The position numbers were made by a program, and so were the translations under genes. A DNA stretch of 64,000 bases from positions 199,445 through 263,444 of the forward strand of contig MU270036.1 of the NCBI GenBank assembly GCA_021432635.1, read 5' to 3'. The notes beneath the pieces are model-generated. The model saw only the letters and a list, made by a program, of their open reading frames with translations. It did not search any database and had not been told where the DNA came from. This document shows positions 12,066 to 23,275 of this stretch, one piece after another (within the stretch, counting starts at the first letter, position 1; the number at the start of each line of letters is the position of its first letter). Source of the DNA: Thozetella sp. PMI_491. Lineage: Eukaryota > Ascomycota > Sordariomycetes > Chaetosphaeriales > Chaetosphaeriaceae.

Positions 12066-12496
12066 GTAATCCACGGGTGGGTGGATCACACGGGTGGATG
12101 GATCACTCCAACTACATACAAAATCGAGAATTTCTTAGCTTTCTAGCACTGCCAATTTTAACTTAAATATTATATAACTTTTGTCTAGTCTTTTATATAT
12201 ACATTTATATCTATTAAGATTTTATTTAAAAATTTAAAATATTTTTTACTAAAGCTATTAAGAAAAATAAATAAAAGTGGAGAAAATATTTCACCACTTT
12301 TTTATTTTACCACTAAAGAGATTTTTAAAAAGTTTAGAATAAATATATATAAGTTGTTGTCATTATTAAAAAGTGTAGAATAAGTTTTATAGTTTTTAAT
12401 TCACTTTGGTAGTGTTAGAAAGCTAAGCAATTCTCGATTTTATATGTGATTTGAAGTGATCCATCCACCCGTGTGATCCACCCACCCGTGGATTAC
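12066..12496. mobile_element. MITE-like element with long terminal inverted repeats
   Basis: A 431-bp AT-rich block bounded by inverted repeats. The outer 42 bp (beginning GTAATCCACGGGTGGGTGG) are identical in the two ends when one is reverse-complemented. Weaker match continues inward to about 115 bp per arm, including the shared stretch AAAATCGAGAATT and then TTAGCTTTCTA. The ends themselves contain a sub-repeat (GGGTGGGTGGATCA then GGGTGGATGGATCA). Reading the element as ATCCACGG...CCGTGGAT leaves TA on both sides, which would fit a TA target duplication as made by Tc1/mariner-like transposases. It has no coding capacity, so it is non-autonomous. Confidence 0.8.
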
Positions 12497-14407
12497 GTTA
12501 TGCATAGTTCGCTTATCACCCCGCTACACTTACTAGGACGTTCCTTTCCACGATGGCAGCCGCTGGCTCAAGAAGACCATATTCCCTTAACCGGAACAGG
12601 AATCTGACTATGGCGCTGGTGTAACAGCCACGTACGAGTCCACCACGGGGTTGGCTGTCCTCGGACGGTTAGGGTCAGGGCCAGCTTCAGATAGCACCGT
12701 CTGTATGTCCTGTCCTAACTTGCAATCTGGCAACTCGTGATGTTGCGATCCTAGTTCCAGTCGGTGTAGCGCCTTTGCCCGCCATATAAGCTCCAATTGC
12801 CATGGAGGTAAGGACATTGTAAATTTATCTCCTATCCTGACTTACCTAGCATAATCATTAGCATTGCCATTAGGCGTTGGAACTCCATTTTGGGTGGAGT
12901 TTCTGGCTATCCAGTACTCCCAGCCACATTGGATACTATAATGTTTGACTATATAAGGTTGAAGAATTACTAGGACGTGACTGAGCGGGACTTTGAAAAG
13001 GGGCATGAGATAGAACTCCAGGGGCCAGGTGCGAAACGACAAGGACAGTTCTCGGGGACATGTTATTTAAAGCAAAGATATAGATTGGTAGGAGCATGTA
13101 TGGCAGGTTTGGGTGCCAATCGTAGCATGGTAGCGACTGTGCATTCCTCCTTCCTGTTCCAACCATCGACCATCGACCTCCGTTAATTCGTTGCCGAATT
13201 CTCCGAAGTACACAACTCAAAACATAACCGTCCATTTGAGAGGGACATCTGGAGGTCTCAGAGAGCGAGAGCAAAATGACGGGGTGAAGTATGTCTCAAA
13301 GCAAAAGGGAAGAGATCGGGGAGTTGGCTAGCAAATTACCAAGATCAAGGCTCCTCCCACTGATAATAAAGCGAAATTTTGCGTCGTGAATCTCTCTCTG
13401 TTCTCTGCGCACTCTCTCAATCGAATAATACCATGCCAAATCTTATCCATATCCCCATAAGAAGACACAGTGCTAGTCCCACGTGATGGTCGAGCGCACC
13501 TTCGGCGTCTCATTGACAGGGATACTATAACTGGGCACCACACATGTAGCTCTATACAAAAATGACCTAGCAAGTCGTCAAATGCAGAGAGGCACGCAAG
13601 GGCGAGGATGGTGCCGTCATGGCCCCGGCAGGAATAATATCCAATATCAGGGCCGAATGGGATATTCCGCGGTGATTGTCGCTCAATGTACACTCTTCTT
13701 TCTTTGGGGCGATCTGGGCGTCGCCATGCCTAGTATTGACGTTTCACAAAGCTGGTATGCATACCTTCGCCTCGCATGATCTGGATTCCAGTTAGCACGC
13801 AATGCGGGCAGCAAATGACAACATTCTTCTTCCCATTGCATACTCCACTCATCCGCGATTATTAGCGGTGCAACCATCGATGACATAGTCTGAATAGGAA
13901 AAGAAAAACGTAGTGTAATGATAAAGTATCACCGTAGTAGCACGTGGAACTTGATTCTAGTATATTCGTATACGAGATATTGCCTTCAATAGAAGCTACT
14001 TGCCACCAGCTATATGGGAGAGGTTCATAAAGCCTTGGACTTCCTGTCCATATTATTGGCTATAAGACCGCCGAGGTTCTGCAAGGCAATGCCCGTCGGG
14101 GTAATGAACTCGGCGTCTCTGGTGCCACACCGAGATGAGCGGGCTATGAGCTCTACTGCAACACACCCTTGCTTCCATCATTCCAGTTCCCGAATCTTCG
14201 ACCACCACCAATAAGGTGCCCAGCGGCTTGCAACATAATCTGCAAGAGACCCACTAAGGGTTTTAAAATTCGTCATCTAGACGCAAGGACAGCCGTGAAC
14301 TACAAGTTGAAATACTCCATGGCCGGCCTCGCCATGCCACATCCCGGCCAACCTCAGTCCTCTCTCCATCTATTCAACCGTCGCCAGATCCATCTCTACT
14401 ACTCACA
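12497..14407. other. Gene-poor intergenic region
   Basis: About 1.9 kb between the MITE-like element and the small secreted protein gene. Only short frames without recognisable families occur. No feature is supported. Confidence 0.45.
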
Positions 14408-14740
14408 ATGAAGTACGCGTTCATCCTCGCATTTATCAGGTAAGCTACAGCCAGGGCCATGGGACCTATACACTTTCTGCTTGCATAACTAACGTCGCCA
14501 GCGCTTCCATTTACGGTTTGTGACGATTCTTATGCTAGCCTAGTGGCGCTAACCATGGACTCAGGCTCTGGGGCCTCAGAAGAAGGAGGGTGGAAAACTA
14601 GCCCCTGCGTGATTGTTGGAGGGAGCTGCGACGCGATTATTCCGGGTTTTTGCAATGGGACGTACGACGTTCGTGTCGACTTGCCGTGCTTGCCAAAGGG
14701 TGCGGTAGGATCGTCGTGCTGCTGGCACCCAAAGAAATAG
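14408..14740 (+). CDS. Small secreted cysteine-rich protein (candidate)
   Basis: Three exons, 14408-14439, 14502-14515 and 14565-14740, 73 aa. The first two exons make a short signal peptide (MKYAFILAFISASIYG). The middle one is a 14-nt mini-exon between a GTAAGC...GCCAG intron and a GTTTGT...CTCAG intron; both introns contain a CTAAC branch point. The mature part is rich in Gly and has six cysteines (SPC, GSC, GFC, LPC and a final SCC pair) and one N-G-T glycosylation site. Size and cysteine content resemble fungal small secreted proteins, some of which act as effectors or antimicrobial peptides; I recognise no specific family. Without splicing the signal peptide frame stops at once, so the model depends on both introns. 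Confidence 0.6.
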
Positions 14741-15587
14741 GCGTGGCTTACCGGTAATCCTGGCCAAACGAGAGGCACTTGCGTTTGACCTAGCCTGCCT
14801 GGCCTTTTTTATGGAAGCTAGATATGTAGTGGTATCTTGTATCAGCCCAGCAGCTTTCTAGCATACTCGAAGTACAAGTTCGATCTCAGCATTCTATAAT
14901 TCGTATGATATCTGTTCTCTTCCAGATTCTAGCTGAAGTTGCGGAACTTGTGCCGGCGCCTCAGCCGTTTACCGAGCGCTGTCGCCGCGGAGAGCTTAAC
15001 TGCTAAGGTAAGGACATCTCGCAGGTAGGGCCTGAGAGGGGACGATCATGGTAATAGGTATCAAGAACTGGCATCGTTAGCAAAACGCAGTTCGCTACTA
15101 CAGTTGTGCAATGAGCCTCCCCGCGACCCGGCAATTTGATCTCATCACATCCCCCGATGACATGCTGGATCCCGTCAGACAACCCAAGAACGGAGCTACG
15201 AACGGAATCGTAAAAGATGAACGCACATAACCCTAGTTTCATAGCTACCCCTGCAAATTTGTATTGTCCAGTCATATTCTTGCATCACAGCACATGCTAA
15301 CAAATCTCAGCTCATGCAGCCACCGTAGCCACTGTGGATATCGGGGAGGTGACACAGCCACGAACAAGAATGTTATTCAGATTTGCTAATGAGTCGTTTC
15401 CCGTGGTATCCCGGCTCTCAAACCTTCCAGAATGAAGCTCGTGTGATACTCTGCTCCTAACTCTTCAAGGAAACGCTGTTGCAAGCCACATTTGGAAGAC
15501 TAGGATTTTGTAATTGCTTCTCGAGCTCATGCGGGTAACATAATTCTGGCTGTTAATATGCAAGAGCGAGCAGCTGGCCCTTTCAAC
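14741..15587. other. Intergenic region
   Basis: About 850 bp between the small secreted protein and the 3' end of the HET gene. A 90-codon minus-strand frame at 15003-15275 has four Cys but no convincing signal peptide or family, so it is not called. Confidence 0.4.
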
Positions 15588-18225
15588 TTAATAAAGAACA
15601 AACTTGGAAAGCTTCCTCCTTCCAACATCATATTCATCCACCGCCCTGCCGTACATGTACCCGTCAATGTATATATCGCCAGCATATCTGTACTTGTTCT
15701 TGTTCGCGTCGGGACGGAGGATGATCGGGGTGTAACAGCCTAGCGGGACGACTACGACGTCGCCGACAGCCATGAATCCGGAACCAATTCCCATGAGACC
15801 GTTTTTCGTTAGGCAGAATGACCGTCCTTGCATGCTGTGGTGGCATGCCTCATCGAGTATTCGCTTGCGGTCGGCAGAGGTCAAGTTCGTGCTGCCATCG
15901 GCATATCGCTCTAGTTCTTCGTCGAGAGCCAGATGCTTCAGCCGTTCTCGAATCAGTGACGCGAATATGTGGTAGCAGATTCGCGCCCACTTCTCCGCGC
16001 TATACCTCTTGGGTACCTGGCCGAGACATAGTGTCCTACAGAACGCTTCTTTGACAAGCTGAGTGTAGTCGGGGTCGCTCTCGTCGTCGTCATGGTTTCC
16101 AAGAAGCAAGGCCCGCCAGTGCAGGAATGCCATAAGGTAATCATCCAGACCATGTAGCAAGTCAACGGCAATGCCGCGGCAGAGGATGGTGCCCAACCTA
16201 ATCGCCGAAATCTCAATGACGTTTCCCGAGTTCTCGGCGGGATTCCCGCGGTCATCTAGGTATCTGAACTCTGCCTTTGTATCACGATCTGCGCTAAAAT
16301 CGTAGGTCCTGCGTAACATCTCGCGCTGGGGGACGTGTGACCAATCCGGAACCCAGCTCGGCAACCTTATGGGGGTGACGTGCAAAGGATAGTGGACAGC
16401 CTCGCAGATGACATCCAGACGCTGGGTAGTAGTTAGCAGATAGTCGACTACACCGGTGTAAACGTCCTTAACGGCCAGATTGTAGTTGGGCGGAAACTGC
16501 TCCCCGATCTCCTTGGGCAGGAGACCGAGAATTGCGAACACCTTATCGCGAGGATCAGCGGCGAGCTTTGTCCGACACGCGTACAGAACTTCGAGCAGAG
16601 ATCTGTCTCCTTTTCCTATCAGCGACTCGACGTCGGGGAAACTCCCCGGGCCTCCCCGAGTCAGGACATGCGAATAGCGAAGTCGATGCCTGGACATGAG
16701 CCGCCGCTCATCGTCGCTCCAATCGGTCACAAAGAAGGGCTTCAGGTCTGATTCATATTGCTTGAACACCTCGCAGACCGCCTTGAAGACATCCCAAGGC
16801 AGACGAAGATCTCCACAATACACGCATATATGTTTCGCGTTGAAGACTTCTTGCACCACCCAGAGTCGCTCCCAGTAGTCTCGTTCAAACAACGCGACTA
16901 GAGCCGCACAGGCTTGTCTCCGATCTGGAGATTTGATGTACTCCTTCAGGCGCGGCAAAGAATGGCTGAGAACTGCGATGTTGTCGAGCAGTTCTAGGCC
17001 TAAGTTGCTATTATCCGACTCAGGACCGAGCTTTTGGCAGTCAGCAGTCAGCACCCCTGCACATGGGACGCATGGAAGTCAAATGGAAGAATTCAAATAG
17101 AAATCGCCCGTTGCCTAGCTCTGTGGTGGAAAGGATCCGAAGAAAAGGAGTACGACTACGAGAGGCAGGGCTCGAAATCATAACTACAAGAGCAACAAAG
17201 GTGCGTACCCAGATAGCAACCGACTCAGCTCTGGCATATATGGCAGACATGAGCTGGACCTGCTGGGACCGTTCATCTTGGTCGTTCTGGTTGATGCAGA
17301 GGCTATCAGCCCAGAGAAGCACTTCGGTCTGTTGGCGCAATGCCTTCAGCGCGCCGTGTAGGCTCGTGGTAATAGAGACCTTATCGCCCCCGATCTGGAT
17401 CTTTTGCGTGTCTTCAGCATCTCCCCACGCATAAGAGATGGCCGTGTAGGGGGGAGGGTCGTCGAGGGACTCGTAAATTATATCACATTTGATGATCGAC
17501 ATTCGTTCCGGTAACACCTTGAGCAATCTGATCTGGTTGAGCTCCAGCTTTCTATATCGGAAGCCACCGTCCACGACCACGCTCACCGTGGACGGAGGAG
17601 GCGCATGCAACGGTCCTTGCACTGCCGTGACTTGAGGCTGAGGAATCATGGGTGGCATTATCTCCGTTATGACCGGGACTGCTGCAAATTCCCTTTGCGG
17701 CTGCGGGGGCGAAGCCACCCGCTGCAATTGCAGCGGACTCGAGGGTGGGAAGGTAGCACGTCGTCGCTGAGGCTCCGTTGGCGAAGAAGCGCGCCGTAAC
17801 TGAGAAGTTGTAGACCTCTCGATAATACGCGACCTGTCGCCGACCGGGGCAGTGCGATGTAGATCGGGGATGGAGTCGATGGATTCGACGGACTCGGTGC
17901 GATCTTCGGAATATGGCGAGCGCGAGCGAGACCGAGGCGGGGAACCCGATCGTGACTGTGGCCGTGAGGGCGGCTGAATGTTGATCTGAGGGATTATCAG
18001 ACGACGTTCTTCATATGAACTAACCCTAGACGAAGTGCCCCTCGTGCCGGCATCGGACACCGAAGTGTAAAGCGCTGGGCGTGTGTCATGGCGGACATCG
18101 TCGTCGTATTGCTGGCGGCCTCTTGAGCGATCGCGGGGTTCAGCATAGGAATAGCTCCGATGATGCCCCCGAGAGCGATAGCTCTCTTCGGCATCACGCG
18201 GGTAATCTTCGTATTTTGGGCTCAT
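15588..18225 (-). CDS. HET-domain protein with Arg/Ser-rich N-terminus
   Basis: Two exons, 17209-18225 and 15588-17030, separated by a 178-nt intron (GTACGC donor, branch CTGAC, CCAAAAG acceptor), 819 aa. The heterokaryon-incompatibility domain spans roughly residues 260-400: YTAISYAWGD, LLWADSLCINQNDQDERS and, across the intron, SVAIW joined to LGPESDNSN. It continues with YWERLWVVQEV and the long helical C-terminal region usual for these proteins. The first about 240 residues are low complexity, rich in Arg, Ser and Pro, with RSRGRQQ and SPPRSRSRSPYSEDR. HET proteins trigger cell death or growth arrest after non-self recognition in the cytoplasm. An in-frame ATG at 18387 would add 54 residues; 18225 was chosen because MSPKYEDYPRD starts the compositionally coherent part. 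Confidence 0.88.
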
Positions 18226-19976
18226 TTTAAGGAAGCTATAGTCTGGATCGCCACTAGTAGGTCCCGCGTGCACCCGCGGATCTTTCCTAACGACTAACAG
18301 CTCGAGATGTGATATTGAAAGGGGATTGATTTGACGAAAGCCGCGATTCGCGCGAGATGTGGGCACGACCAGTTCGCACTTGCGCACTTGTCAAAATGCA
18401 CATAATCTGCATATTGCTCCAAGTGGCTCGCCTGCAGCCATCAGCTCCAGGCAGCGGGACGGGTTCCTCACACCCTCAAGCCATTGGTTCTAGGGCAGAC
18501 AGTCTCACCCTACCTCTCCCGCTCGGTCCCCTTTTGGACAACGAGGCTGAGGGAGCCGCCTCAGGCTGCGGCAATGCATAAGTTGTCTTGGACATGAATG
18601 GGCTGCGGGCTTGCCTCGTGTATTATATTCCCCGTAGCCTTACGTGAGACTGGCTTGTTGTCGATCCCACGGGGGAGTATGAGGAACAGTAAAGCAATTG
18701 ACAGGGTGTTTGTCGTAGAGCCTTGCGCCTCGTACATGATCGGTCTCTTCGCTGCCGTTTTCATACGTTGCCATGACGTGAGATCACCACATCTCTATTC
18801 CCAAGTGCCAGAAGACGGCATGCCTATCGGCAAGGAATATCCGATGGGCGAGCACCATCGGATGGAACACGATTCCCTCTCGGGTCTTTCGGTCGCCAGC
18901 AGACCAGCCGATAGTTAGGTAATCAGGGGTAGGTTGACCGACGTAGCATCTGCACCCATACATTCAGTGTTAGTAGAAATTTTAGTCTCGTATAATTAGT
19001 AACGTGCAAATGGGGCGATTCAACCCTGGCAGGGAAAGTGTTCAAGGCTGTAGAAGGTAGTTATCGGACCTGTCCGGCAAGCATCCGCAGTGGTGTGCTG
19101 TAAGATGGCTTCCGTCAGCCCTGAGATAGCATGCGCCGGGAATCTCAACAAGTTCGCCGTCGACCTACTCCGTACTGTAGCTAATAATCCGAAACCTAGA
19201 TCAGATCGGGGCTAGAAGCCTTTTGGATCCACTTCTAGTGATCTTACATTCCTTTTTCTCCAGACTACATCCCAATCGAGAGTCATGCCCGTCGATTCGC
19301 CAGCATCTCTCTTGGCAGCATGTGCACTAGCTTGAACCACAGCCTCTCGCATCTCCCGGGACCTTTGTCCGTGCACTCCACCGACCGTGCCATGAACCCC
19401 GGAGAAAACCTTGCTGCGGAAGGGGCATTAATCTCCTAGCTCGGCCGCCCTTGGCCAGAATGTTCTACCGGGTTCCCGTAGGCCCCTATTTTCTATCTAG
19501 CTAGCAGAGTTTGCCAGCAGCAGGCTCTGCAGACTCCATGTTTTACTGGGGGCATATTCGGCGTTTCATAGACTTGGAAGGAAAAGGCGAACGGGTTGAC
19601 GCCGTTGGATTTACGGGGGCGCCGGACTGCGGTGGTAAGCGTTAAACCATCTTCGTCGCTACTGAAATCACGCAAATTGAAAACCAGGTGCATAATCGAT
19701 TTTATAGTTGCTAAGCTTGCCTGGCTGTAAGGGGGTATCATGAGCCTCGGCCAAGCGCCAGCTGGCCTTGACATGTCGGCATCGCGCTGGGCCACGAATG
19801 AAAGTAATTGGATTGAAGACAGTCTGACATGTTACAGTGGTGATACACACCTTCTGCACGTACTGCAGCTCTTCAGGCTGCGGCGACCTAAGAGCCATTG
19901 GAAGGCCCGGCCCGTCGAGTTCAGCCTGATCGTACACGATCTGACGGCGTCCGCGGCATCGTACCCTCCTCTTGGC
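18226..19976. other. Gene-poor intergenic region
   Basis: About 1.75 kb between the HET gene start and the 3' end of the SAT4-type gene. Short frames only, none with a recognisable family or signal peptide plus coherent exon structure. Confidence 0.4.
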
Positions 19977-21567
19977 TTAGTGAATTGTGACCTCGGTCGT
20001 CTTGATAACAACATTATTCCTCTTTTCGCCATCAAGAATGAATGTCTCGCTTCCGTCGTCGCTAGCATTTCCAGCCCTGATGCTTGAGTGGAAGCCACGG
20101 TCGGCGTCGGCATTGTTGTTCTCCCTGTCCATGAGCTCGAAATCTCGCCTATCCGTGCCACTCTTGACATTGTTCGAGTTGAAATGCGATCGCTTCGGGT
20201 ATGACGGGTGCGTGGACTGGTGAGCGTACGAAGACTCAAGGCCGAGGGTCTTGGCGACCAGAGGTCGGAGCATGGGGATGCAAGCGGCCACGATACCGAT
20301 GCTTTGCTGCATACTGCAAAAGGAGATTGTTAGCTGTTGATTTCTGAAGGCAAACAGCAACGCATTGTTTTAAGGAGGAGCATACAGGCCAAAGAACTGA
20401 ATCCAGTTATTGCTAGAAGTCGGCGTTAGCTTTGCTTGTCCACAGGACTCTTGGGACTAAATGCCCGATTCACACGTACTAGGTCTTGTCCGTTTCGCCT
20501 CGAGTCACCAGCTGGCAGACGAGCTTAACAATACCCAGAATCACAGCACTGGCATCTTTATTAATTGCTATTCTTGCCAGTCGAGGGGTTCCGAGCTTAC
20601 CAGTATCCGAGGTTGAAAATGGCGATAAGATAGTACTTTATCCGCCGCTTCATCTGGAGTGACCAGAGCATGGGAATCGGCAGAGTGGCGAAGCAGATAT
20701 CAGTGAAGATGTTCAAGCCTACCAATGATTAGCTGCTAGCACCAGTAGACAAGCCATTCGGCCTGCTTTGTGGGCGGAAGAGTTACCAGTGTTGAGTGAG
20801 GCAAAGGCGTTGAGGGTGTCGCGAGGGTAGCACTTCGCCGTCTTGAAGGCGACGGTATCCCAGTGTGCTTTGATGGGATTACAGTAGGCAATGAGACTAA
20901 CCCAGCCGATGACCCAGTAGCACCCGATGAAGCCTTGGAACCATTAGCTGCTTGAAAGTGTTGGCATGATGTACAAAACTCTGCGTACCGATGAATCCCC
21001 AAAGTGTCCACTGGTACCACTTGCTACGGTTGAGTCGAAGCAGCGACAACGCGATGGAAACCTTGACGAGGCAGTGGCTCGTGACCGTCATCAGGACGCC
21101 CTGGACAAAGCTCATCATGCCGTAGACCTTCATCTCTTCCGTGGTGACGGTATCTGCATGGCGACCGAGGGCGCCGTGCATTCCAGCAACGATCTGTGGG
21201 ACCAACCCACCTCCCACGAGAAACATCTGGAGGCATTAGTTAGAGTACTCGTCGAGTCAAAGACAACCATTATTGTGCGCCAGTGTTGCCTGCTGGAGTA
21301 AAAGACGTACGAGAGCGAGAACCATGACTGCATCATCCCAGCCGAACGATTTGATCAGGCCAAAGCGGACATACACTCGAAGAGTGACGGTGAGGATTGC
21401 CAGGCCACTAACATCGCCTAGTTAGCATCGACTTTTAAGCTTTCTGAGGGCCGAGCGCGATCGGTCTTGCCCGGATTCACCCACCAGAAAGTGCCGTTGA
21501 CCGCCATCATGTTGCCGAAGTTGCTATCCGCCGCGCGGGCGGGATCGACATTGGCTGGGGCCGACAT
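19977..21567 (-). CDS. SAT4-family rhodopsin-like integral membrane protein
   Basis: Eight exons: 21485-21567, 21311-21407, 20989-21226, 20787-20933, 20601-20718, 20480-20548, 20386-20412 and 19977-20313, total 371 aa. The hand-spliced chain shows the fungal rhodopsin/SAT4 layout: a first helix (GLAILTVTLRVYVRFG), FGWDDAVMVLAL, MMSFVQGVLMTVTSHCLVKV, then FIGCYWVIGWVSLIAYCNP, ending with SIGIVAACIPMLRPLVAKTL and a hydrophilic cytoplasmic tail. The conserved KSFGWDD and IAACIPMLRPL blocks are diagnostic. About seven membrane helices are expected. The family has no settled biochemical role; related proteins are found near secondary-metabolite genes and among PTH11-like receptors. One exon is only 27 nt. 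The acceptor of intron 1 (GATGTTAG, not the nearer CTAACTAG) was chosen for frame and branch distance. Confidence 0.85.
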
Positions 21568-23275
21568 TGTGATCGTCGTTGCGTAAGACCAGACAGTATC
21601 CAGAAAACCTGGGGTGAAAGGTCCAGGCTACATCGATGAGGGCACCAAGATCGTAAATACCATTGAGAGCATGCCTCTCCTGGCAGCCCTTGTCTTTCTC
21701 TTGGCAGCCCTTGTCTTTCTCTTTTTTCCCCTCCCCTTCGTCTCATTACCTCTTCCCCTCTCTGCAATCTCGACCTCTTCCAGGTTCCTTGCAGGCAGTC
21801 AAGCGGTCTAAACCGTTTCGACGAAAATGGGGCTCCAGCGGGGGTATCATCGCGTCTCTTTTCAAAGAGTACACGGAGGATGCGTAAACTAAAGAGAGAT
21901 TCCGCCCGAGATAGCCAGACTTTTTGCTGAATGGTACGCCGGTCTGCGTACCCCGAGCATGGGCTTTACTTACGCCAGGGCTGTGCTGGACAGGAGTCTC
22001 GCCCTCAGGGTCGGAACGTTGCAGCAATTAGCAAGGCAACTCAACTGCAAGGTAGTGGCTTGGCAGCCGTCTGACACACTATGTTTGTCTCAGCTCCAGC
22101 ATACTACTGAGCAGATGGAGTGGCTAGCCTTAGTCGCTGTATCCACCATTTGTTGTTTTATTCGATTAGGCAACTTTCCCTGTAGGCACTGGCGGGACTT
22201 GGCGCCCCATAACCCAGGATTATGCAGAAACTAAGCTATATAGAGAAGGCCAAAGACTGGCTGGAGACTCCAGAGGATTGATCGTTGAGGCATACAGTAC
22301 ACCCTAGCTTACCTAGCCCCGGCACTGAGCCCCATTTGGGGAGTGGGTGCGACTATAGCACTGTAGGTCCATCATTCGAATATCCATAGATCTTCATATG
22401 TTACGGGTAGTCCCCGCCCTCTCGGCTTGTGGGCGACCATCGGGACAGCTCGCAACCTGCTCTCATCCTGGGTTGCCGCCTTCACCGATTTGGGACCATG
22501 AGGAATAGCAAGCGGGTAGATCGTACCAGTTGGGCAAACTAGCATTCGTTAGTTGTTGACCCGGTGGCCTGGGGGGAGGCGGGTGCTTGCCGCCTTGGTT
22601 GGGTCGAGGGGGAGTTGCCAAGACAGTCGGGAACGCATTCTCTGGTACCGCTGGAGAGTATGTGACCGGATCGGGGCACGACATACTGCAGGAGCCCCCC
22701 CCCCCCCCCCTCCTTAAATGTTGCGCCCCCGATCCTTCATCCAAAACAATGAGGTACTGTACTCGGGGCTCGACTTCAGACCTGGTTATCTTGCGTTACA
22801 AGGGAGGGCTCCAGGCTTTCTTAAAGGGGGCCATGGCCTCGTTGCATGGCATGGCCAGGTCCCTGTCGTTCACTGCACCGGTGCACGTTGCCACGCGCAC
22901 TATAACCAGCGAGTGAAGCGACCGGCGCAGCCGCCTCGCATTTCGCGCTTCGGGAACCCGCTTCCGATTCGTCCTGGGAAATCTCCCACCAAAGTCTCTT
23001 TGCGAATTAGCCGGAGGGGCTCAAAAATCAATACATAATAGAACACCCCTTGCCTATTAGCGGAGCCATGGAAAAGGAGTGCAGAGCTCGCTAACAAATG
23101 GGCGGGAATAGCTAGGATTTATTGACGACTGGACCCCCTGGCCATCGCCGAGCGACTTAAATACATTTCCACGTGGCGATCTGCATGTTCGGTTCCGTTC
23201 TTCCTTCCTTATCCCCAACCTTCTGTCACTCCTTTGCCCTTTGCATCTCCCAACCACATAGCGAGCCCCGCTACA
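21568..23275. other. Intergenic region upstream of tyrosinase
   Basis: About 1.7 kb holding the promoters of the divergent SAT4-type gene (minus) and tyrosinase (plus). It contains an exact 21-bp tandem duplication and a run of Cs near 22700. No further gene is supported. Confidence 0.45.
21681..21722. repeat. Exact 21-bp tandem duplication
   Basis: The 21-bp unit TGGCAGCCCTTGTCTTTCTCT occurs twice in direct succession (21681-21701 and 21702-21722), followed by a pyrimidine-rich tract. It is a simple local duplication in noncoding DNA. Confidence 0.85.

Noticed and set aside
12608-13693. Several minus-strand frames of 60-120 codons
   Set aside because: No family, no signal peptide, no coherent exon joins; they look like chance open frames.
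15003-15275. 90-codon minus-strand frame with four cysteines
   Set aside because: Start region is not a convincing signal peptide and no family is recognised; inner CTAAC...CAG hints at an intron but no good partner donor was found.
19493-19795. 100-codon minus-strand frame
   Set aside because: Composition and sequence match nothing known and it lies downstream of the SAT4-type gene without splice support.
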